A stretch of DNA of 64,000 nt, taken from positions 310,001-374,000 of the forward strand of contig NZ_JABTEX010000004.1 in the NCBI RefSeq assembly GCF_015711645.1. The letters run 5' to 3'. Both the position numbers and the translations under genes were made by a program. The DNA is from Planomonospora sp. ID82291. Lineage in GTDB: Bacteria > Actinomycetota > Actinomycetes > Streptosporangiales > Streptosporangiaceae. Of the stretch, positions 59,208-64,000 are shown piece after piece (position 1 is the first letter of the stretch; every line of letters starts with the position of its first letter). Under the pieces are notes generated by a model that saw only the letters and a program-made list of their open reading frames with translations, searched no databases and was not told the origin of the DNA.

Positions 59208-59861
59208 TCAGGCCGCGAGCTCGGCCCGCGCCACCCGCCCGAGGTCGGCCAGGACCTCGGTGTTGAGCTGGTAGGCGAGCCTGGTCTCGCGGATGATGCG
59301 CTGCTTCTCGGACTCGTCCACCGGCAGGGCGTCCAGCCGGGCGCGGTAGGCGTCCTTGAACCGGGGCAGGCTGCCGACCTGGTCGAAGCGGTAGAAGTCG
59401 ACGCCTCCACCCGGCCCGTAACCGTAGATCTTCTCCAGCTCCATCCGGATGAACTGCCCGCCGGACAGGTCGCCCAGGTAGCGGGTGTAGTGGTGGGCGA
59501 TGTAGCCGCCGGGCCAGCCGGCGACCTGGTTGATCCGGGCGACCAGGGTGAGGGTCGGCTTGGAGGGCTCGATCCGGTCCGCCCAGCGGGCGCCGTAGAT
59601 CGTCTCCAGGTCGCGGACCAGCGCCTCCTCCCGGTAGAGCTCGGGCAGGACGAACGGCCCGGCGACCGGGTCGCCGGCGAGTGCCCGGGAGGCGCCGTCG
59701 AGCGCGACGTAGGCGAAGTAGTGCTGGGCCACCAGCTCGCCGTAGGCCTCGCGGCTGAGCCGTCCGGCCATCAGCGCCGTGAGGTAGCCGTCGTCCTCGG
59801 CGGAGGCGTGATCACCCCAGGTGGCGGTCCTGAGGACATCGGAGAACGGCGCCTGGCTCAT
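59208..59861 (-). CDS. Biliverdin-producing heme oxygenase
   Basis: A 217-residue HmuO-type enzyme that opens haem to biliverdin, CO and Fe2+. The proximal ligand is likely H18 (TWGDHASAED). YTRYLGDLSGGQ is the distal-helix signature (Gly pair over the haem), and GGYIAHHYTRYLG and FYRFDQVGSLPRFKDAYRARLD are further family landmarks. GGAG lies 5 bases before the ATG at 59861. It is the first gene of a two-gene unit with a TetR regulator. Roles in iron acquisition from haem or in oxidative protection are the usual ones. Confidence 0.93.
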   Translation of the reverse strand: MSQAPFSDVLRTATWGDHASAEDDGYLTALMAGRLSREAYGELVAQHYFAYVALDGASRALAGDPVAGPFVLPELYREEALVRDLETIYGARWADRIEPSKPTLTLVARINQVAGWPGGYIAHHYTRYLGDLSGGQFIRMELEKIYGYGPGGGVDFYRFDQVGSLPRFKDAYRARLDALPVDESEKQRIIRETRLAYQLNTEVLADLGRVARAELAA

Positions 59862-59889
59862 GATCACTCCATGTCGAAGGAGGCTTTCA

Positions 59890-59902
59890 TGACAGAGTGT
59901 CA
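59890..59902. promoter_or_regulatory. Palindromic operator candidate for heme oxygenase-TetR operon
   Basis: TGACA-GAG-TGTCA, a 13-base palindrome, 29 bases upstream of the heme oxygenase ATG. A weaker relative (TGACACCTTGTCG) lies at 59934-59946. Likely site for the co-encoded TetR protein. Confidence 0.55.
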
Positions 59903-59921
59903 CAAAGAATCGGGGGGCGCG

Positions 59922-61193
59922 TCAAGAAGATGATGACACCTTGTCGTGAAACGTGGCACGCGGCCCCGGCGGTACGGTCCGCAACACGGTGCCGGCCGCG
60001 CCGGCCAGGGCGAACAGCGCGGCGATCGCCGCCAGCCAGGCCAGGCGGTGCGCGAGCCAGGAGGGATCGGAGGGGGAGGAGAGCAGCCCGGGGACGTCCC
60101 CGAAGCGGAGCGCCGCCACGGCGGTCATGGACAGGGCCGTCTGGTGCCAGAGGAAGAGCGTCATCGCCGACAGGTTGACCAGCGCGATCACCGCCCACAG
60201 CCGGGGCCGCCGCATCAGCCGGGCCAGCGGCCCGCGGACCAGCAGGGCCAGCCCCACCTGGGCGAGACCGAAGCAGACCGCGGCGAGCGTCGGAGGACTG
60301 AGGTTGGACACCTGCGCCCCGGTCACCCCCACCATGCTCGCCGGATAGCCGAACCCGGCCACCAGGACCACCGCCCCGGCCGTCCCGCCGGCCAGCAGCG
60401 CCGCCGCCGTCCGCCGCGAGGCGAATCCGCCGCCCGCCCAGCCCGCCCCCAGCGCGTACGGCACCAGCCATCCGGCCGCGAGGTTCACCCAGCCGAGCCG
60501 GTCGAGCCAGGCGGGGCCGCCGGGCCAGAACCTGGCCGTGTCCACGGCCAGGACCACCGCGACGGCCGCGGCGGTCGTGACCGCCGGCCGCAGCCTGGTC
60601 AGCAGCGGAGTGGCGGCGGTCAGCGCGGCGAAGACCGCCAGGAACCAGAGCGGCGCGAGCGCCGGCAGCGCCAGCGCCCGTATCGTCGTCCAGGGCGTGC
60701 CGTGCAGCGCCAGTCCCGCGGCGATCCCCGTCCAGACCAGCAGGAGCGGCATCACCGGCGGCAGCAGCCGCGCGGCCCGGGCCCGCAGCCACACCCGCAC
60801 CCCCGGGGCCGATCGCAGGCTGCGCGCCGCCGCGTAGCCGCCGACGAAGAAGAACACCGCCAGGGTCTGGAGCACCCAGGACAGCGGTGTGAACGCCGGC
60901 AGGTGGGCCAGCGGGCTGGAGATCGCCAGTCTTCCCCCGGGGCCGGGCGTCCACGCGGTGACCAGCCAGTGGCCCAGGACCACCCCGCCGATCGCCAGCG
61001 CCCGGAGCGCGTCCACCCCGCGGTCCCTGCCCGGCGGCGTCGCAGCCCCGATCCGGCCCGCCCAGCCGGTCGCCGGGCCGGTCGCCGGGCCGGCCGTGAG
61101 GCCGGACGTGGAGCCGGACGTGAGGCCGGACGTGGAGCCGGTCGCCGGGCCGGCCGTGAGGCCGGTCGTCCGGTCGCTTGCGGGGTCAGCCAC
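59922..61193 (-). CDS. Membrane acyltransferase family 3 protein
   Basis: A 423-residue protein with about ten membrane helices, of the acyltransferase-3 family, which O-acetylates or acylates extracellular sugars and lipids. RDRGVDALRALAIGGVVLGHWLV carries the catalytic-type R and H positions (R..D.LR...... and GH). FFFVGGYAAARSL and LFLWHQTALSM are further landmarks. The N-terminal 45 residues consist of a TSGL/TAGP/ATGS tetrapeptide repeat. The GTG start overlaps the end of the hydrolase gene upstream by 8 bases. Substrate unknown. Confidence 0.83.
   Translation of the reverse strand: MADPASDRTTGLTAGPATGSTSGLTSGSTSGLTAGPATGPATGWAGRIGAATPPGRDRGVDALRALAIGGVVLGHWLVTAWTPGPGGRLAISSPLAHLPAFTPLSWVLQTLAVFFFVGGYAAARSLRSAPGVRVWLRARAARLLPPVMPLLLVWTGIAAGLALHGTPWTTIRALALPALAPLWFLAVFAALTAATPLLTRLRPAVTTAAAVAVVLAVDTARFWPGGPAWLDRLGWVNLAAGWLVPYALGAGWAGGGFASRRTAAALLAGGTAGAVVLVAGFGYPASMVGVTGAQVSNLSPPTLAAVCFGLAQVGLALLVRGPLARLMRRPRLWAVIALVNLSAMTLFLWHQTALSMTAVAALRFGDVPGLLSSPSDPSWLAHRLAWLAAIAALFALAGAAGTVLRTVPPGPRATFHDKVSSSS
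61065..61172 (-). repeat. Nine 12-bp tandem units coding the acyltransferase N-terminus
   Basis: Units GCCGGTCGCCGG, GCCGGCCGTGAG and GCCGGACGTGAG/GCCGGACGTGGA (plus-strand view) alternate from 61065 to 61172. They encode a four-residue Thr/Ser/Gly/Ala repeat of about 36 residues. Being a multiple of three, copy number can change without frameshift. Confidence 0.9.
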
Positions 61194-61926
61194 GGGACAC
61201 CTCGGCGGTCCGCCCGAGGGCGATCAGCGCGAGGTTGCGCAGCGACCGGCTGCCCGGCTCGAGGTAGTCGCTGTGCCCGGCGGCACCCGTCGCGAAGATC
61301 CGGGAGCCGAAGCCCGGTCCCGCCGGATCGGGGCCGAAGCCGAGCGGCCCGAAGCGGACCTTGGGGACGTGGCGCATCCAGTCGCGCGTGCCGCTCCCCG
61401 CCCACAGGCGCGTCCCGCCCAGCTCGGCGGCCGATGACACCCGCAGGCCCGGGCTGCCGAACACCGCCAGGTCGGCGACCCCCGACCCGGGCACGGCCCC
61501 GGAGCACACCACCGACCCGTAGCTGTGGCAGAGCAGGGTGACCCGCTTGCCGCGGAGCGTTTCGGAGACGTAGCGGCGCAGCGCCGGGGCGCCGCGCTCG
61601 GCCGCTCCGCCGGTGGCGACGTGCAGGCTGACGGTCGCCGGGCTGTCGTAGCCGAGCCAGGCGACCACCGCCAGCCGCGCCCCGGGGTCCAGCTCACGCG
61701 CCTGCGCCAGCAGGGCCCGGGCGCCGCCCCCCGGTGTGCTGTGCACCTTGGCCCGGCCGCCCTCGAAGGTGGCGGCGGTGGTGTCGGCGCCGGGGACGAC
61801 GACGGCCACGTGCTCGGCCGTGCGCAGGTCGCCGTAGACCTTGACGATCCGGTCGCCCGGCGGTTGCGGGACGATCACGTAGGTGAGCGCGGTGATCGCG
61901 CCCACGGCGAGCACGGGACGGAGCAT
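61186..61926 (-). CDS. Exported alpha/beta hydrolase, DUF1023 type
   Basis: A 246-residue protein with a hydrophobic N-terminus (VLAVGAITALTYVIVPQPPG) that acts as a signal or anchor. VAVVVPGADTTAATFEGG, AWLGYDSP and the nucleophile elbow LLCHSYGSVVCS are typical of actinomycete DUF1023 hydrolases, and AAGHSDYLEPGS contains the probable His. Substrate unknown. It is the first gene of a two-gene unit with the acyltransferase (8-base overlap), which suggests they act on the same surface glycan or lipid. Confidence 0.8.
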   Translation of the reverse strand: MLRPVLAVGAITALTYVIVPQPPGDRIVKVYGDLRTAEHVAVVVPGADTTAATFEGGRAKVHSTPGGGARALLAQARELDPGARLAVVAWLGYDSPATVSLHVATGGAAERGAPALRRYVSETLRGKRVTLLCHSYGSVVCSGAVPGSGVADLAVFGSPGLRVSSAAELGGTRLWAGSGTRDWMRHVPKVRFGPLGFGPDPAGPGFGSRIFATGAAGHSDYLEPGSRSLRNLALIALGRTAEVSRG

Positions 61927-62162
61927 GCGGGCCTCCTGCCGAGTTCCGGGGACCTTCCGGGGAACAGGACAGGACGGTATGAATCATGATCGATAACCCG
62001 CGTCACCCCGCGGAGCCCACCGTTCCGTCACTCCGTGGAGGGACGGGGACGACAGGGCGGGCTCCCGGCGCTGCGAGGACGGCGGGCGACGGCGGGACTC
62101 CAGAGCGACGGCGGACCGCCCGGACACGTGCCCACCCGCCGGGGCGGACCCCGGCGGGCGCC

Positions 62163-62819
62163 TCACTCGCCGGGACGGACCACCCCGGTCTCGTAGGCGT
62201 ACACGATCGCCTGGGCGCGGTCGCGCAGGCCGAGCTTGGCCAGGATCCGGCCCACGTGCGTCTTGACCGTCTGCTCCGAGAGCACGAGCTCCGCGGCGAT
62301 CTCCTGGTTGGACAGGCCGCGGGCGATCAGCGCGAGGACCTCGGTCTCCCGCTCGGTGATGTCGTCCGGCCGGGCGCGCGGACGGCTCGGCCCGACGCGG
62401 GCGAACTCCGCGATGAGCCGCCGGGTCACCGACGGCGCCAGCAGCGCCTCCCCGGCCGCGACCACCCGGACGGCCTCGGCCAGCTGCTGGGCGGAGGCGT
62501 CCTTGAGCAGGAACCCGCTGGCCCCGGCGCGCAGCGCCTCGTAGACGTAGTCGTCGAGGTCGAAGGTGGTCAGGATCAGGATCTTCGGCGCGTGGCCGCC
62601 GGAGGAGAGGATCTCCCGGGTCGCAGCCAGCCCGTCCATGACGGGCATGCGCACGTCCATCAGCACGACGTCCGGCCGGAGCTCCGCCGTGCGGGCCACG
62701 GCGTCCCGCCCGTCCACGGCCTCCCCGACGACCTCCAGGTCGGGCTGGGAGTCCAGGAAGACGGTGAAGCCCGTCCGCACCATGCCCTGGTCGTCGGCGA
62801 TGAGCACCCGGATCGGCAT
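62163..62819 (-). CDS. NarL/LuxR-type response regulator (orphan)
   Basis: A 218-residue two-component regulator. The receiver domain has the acidic pair D9/D10, phospho-acceptor D55 (VLMDVRMPVMDG), the Thr of LILTTFD and the Lys of FLLKDAS. The C-terminal LuxR helix-turn-helix (ITERETEVLALIARGLSNQEIAAELVLSEQTVKTHVGRILAKLGLRDR) is complete. GGAGGACGT precedes the ATG. No sensor kinase adjoins it within the window; its neighbours are unrelated, so its partner may lie elsewhere. Confidence 0.95.
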   Translation of the reverse strand: MPIRVLIADDQGMVRTGFTVFLDSQPDLEVVGEAVDGRDAVARTAELRPDVVLMDVRMPVMDGLAATREILSSGGHAPKILILTTFDLDDYVYEALRAGASGFLLKDASAQQLAEAVRVVAAGEALLAPSVTRRLIAEFARVGPSRPRARPDDITERETEVLALIARGLSNQEIAAELVLSEQTVKTHVGRILAKLGLRDRAQAIVYAYETGVVRPGE

Positions 62820-63242
62820 ACGTCCTCCGTGATCATGAGTTGTCCGTGCTCGGGAGTATGGCAGCGACCGCGGAGCCCGGGAACGGGCCGCCCCCGGGCC
62901 ACCGCGCTCCCCGAGGGGCCGATGCCGTTCGGATGGATCATTCGGGCAGGGTGTCTCCGCCCCGGTTTCCTCCCACCGCTCCTGGCGGCCGGAGCGGGTG
63001 GCGGACAAGCCCGGACGCCCCCTGGGGGACCTGCGGCGATCCCTCTTCCGGCCACGCAGGGCTTCTTCGGAGGTCAGTGGATGTCGCACGGGCGAGGCGG
63101 CCGTCAGTCGGCCGCCTCGCCCGTCTCGGCCTGCGGTCAGAGGCCGATGACCTCGGCCAGGAGGTCTGATGAGATTCCTTCCGGAAAGAGATGCCGAGAT
63201 GGTGCGGCAGGCGTCACGGGAGCCGCCTGTCAGTCAGGACGG
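62820..63242. other. 420-base intergenic stretch with a terminator hairpin
   Basis: Between the response regulator (promoter side) and the end of the DsbA-type gene. It holds the hairpin at 63088-63124. No convincing gene: open frames here lack ribosome-binding sites and typical third-position G/C bias. Confidence 0.55.
63088..63124. terminator. 15-bp hairpin terminator downstream of the DsbA-type gene
   Basis: Arms ACGGGCGAGGCGGCC (63088-63102) and GGCCGCCTCGCCCGT (63110-63124) with a 7-base loop. It is 120 bases past the stop of the minus-strand oxidoreductase gene. Confidence 0.72.
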
Positions 63243-63890
63243 TCAGGACGGATCGGAACGCGGTGCGAGCCGGTCGGGTCGCTCCCGCAGGAGCACGCGC
63301 AGATCGGCGACGGGCTGGACCCCGGAGACCGGCGGGCGGCCGTCGATCACGAGACCGGGCACGCCGGTGATGCCGTGCTCGGCGGCGCGGCGCCGGTCGC
63401 CGCGCACCTCGTCGGCGTAGCCGCCGCCGTCCAGCACAGTGCGCACCTCCCCGGTGTCCAGTCCGGCCTCGCCGCCGAGGCGCTGCAGGACCTGCGCGTC
63501 GGCCACGTTGCGCCCCTCGGTGTGGTACGCGTGCAGCAGCAGCTCCATCATCTGGTCGGCCCGGCCGCGGTCGGCGGCGAGCTTGACCAGCCGGTGCGCG
63601 TCGAAGGTGTTCACCGGACGGGCCAGATGCAGGTTCAGCTCCAGGCCTTCGGCCGCGCCCAGCGACCGGATCCGGGCGATGCGGGCGGGCGCCTGCTCGC
63701 CCCACCAGCCGGCCATGGCCTCCGCGGCGGTCTGGCCCGGCGTCCGGTCTCCGTCCGGCGCGAGCTCGTAGGCGCGCCAGACGATCTCGATGCCGTTGCG
63801 GCCGGGCTGCTGGGCCAAGGCGGCCGCCAGACGTCTCTTGCCGATGTAGCACCAGGGGCACAGCACATCGGCATATATCTCAAGCTTCAT
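63243..63890 (-). CDS. DsbA-family oxidoreductase (FrnE-like)
   Basis: A 215-residue thioredoxin-fold protein of the cytoplasmic FrnE/2-hydroxychromene-isomerase-like DsbA group. The redox motif is C11-P-W-C14 right after the first strand (MKLEIYADVLCPWCYIGKRR), the cis-Pro loop is GITGVPGLVIDG, and the end has PVSGVQPV in place of the usual GAQP. No signal peptide. Such proteins assist thiol-disulfide exchange or polyketide and stress metabolism. It is monocistronic. The remaining 110 bases of the window upstream (63891-64000) show no gene start. Confidence 0.9.
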   Translation of the reverse strand: MKLEIYADVLCPWCYIGKRRLAAALAQQPGRNGIEIVWRAYELAPDGDRTPGQTAAEAMAGWWGEQAPARIARIRSLGAAEGLELNLHLARPVNTFDAHRLVKLAADRGRADQMMELLLHAYHTEGRNVADAQVLQRLGGEAGLDTGEVRTVLDGGGYADEVRGDRRRAAEHGITGVPGLVIDGRPPVSGVQPVADLRVLLRERPDRLAPRSDPS

Positions 63891-64000
63891 GGATGTCCCG
63901 CAGAGTGGTCGTGGTCGATGGAGCGGGTTCGGCGACCCGGCGGCGGGTACGGCCCGCCGGCAGGAATCGGGCGATCAGGCATCGAGGCGCTGCGGCCCAG

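Noticed and set aside
62840-63169. Plus-strand frame of about 109 codons upstream of the response regulator
   Set aside because: No ribosome-binding site, no recognisable motif, and it runs through the hairpin at 63088-63124.

Overview
The window is high-GC actinomycete DNA. G/C-ending codons dominate, GTG starts and ATGA/GTGA stop-start overlaps are common, and it carries a conservon (cvnABCD), class I and II terpene cyclases, an actinobacterial-type mutA-mutB-meaB set and many Tat/Sec-exported proteins. A filamentous actinomycete (Streptosporangiales or Streptomycetales type) fits best. No rRNA or tRNA gene, insertion sequence, integrase or CRISPR array was seen, so this looks like chromosomal DNA rather than a mobile island.

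Layout. 0-6.4 kb: a peptidoglycan-recognition amidase, then methylmalonyl-CoA mutase (mutA, mutB) with its GTPase chaperone meaB. 6.7-15 kb: a tightly coupled P450 / class I terpene synthase-like / class II diterpene cyclase set, followed in the same direction by a four-gene conservon (sensor kinase-like CvnA, roadblock CvnB, DUF742 CvnC, GTPase CvnD). 15-20.5 kb: a CehA/McbA-type metallohydrolase, a PPK2 kinase, a ferritin-like protein, a hemerythrin and CsbD, which look stress-related. 20.5-25.3 kb (minus): an operon with a TelA-like protein, a von Willebrand A lipoprotein and a solute-binding-like protein. 25.4-31.6 kb: a PAP2-lipid kinase fusion, an ABC-F ATPase with a long leader, a lipoprotein, a zinc-ribbon protein and an APH-like kinase. 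31.8-37 kb: a HAD phosphatase, a PP2C/SpoIIE phosphatase, a histidine kinase, a Nudix hydrolase and ArfB. 37-49 kb: a TetR regulator with triple operators and a divergent membrane protein, a PhoD phosphatase, secreted proteins, a second P450, a TAP-type hydrolase, a Fic protein, a fused Phd-PIN toxin-antitoxin relic and an MFS exporter.

49.3-55.5 kb holds a six-gene, translationally coupled operon matching the uncharacterised Salmonella STM4011-STM4015 families: two tandem leucine-rich-repeat proteins, an ATP-grasp-like protein, a sulfatase-fold hydrolase and two radical SAM enzymes. The two LRR genes share a 309-bp block with only two mismatches, although the flanking sequence has diverged. 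This is the best candidate in the window for an undescribed system.

55.8-64 kb: two paralogous tiny secreted peptides with the same C-terminal signature, flanking a DUF6745-type pair; a TetR-heme oxygenase operon; a membrane acyltransferase with a repeat-built N-terminus; a small hydrolase; an orphan LuxR-type response regulator; and a DsbA/FrnE-type oxidoreductase. Strong hairpins separate most convergent genes. Family assignments rest on motifs read by eye and on memory of the families; no database search was run.
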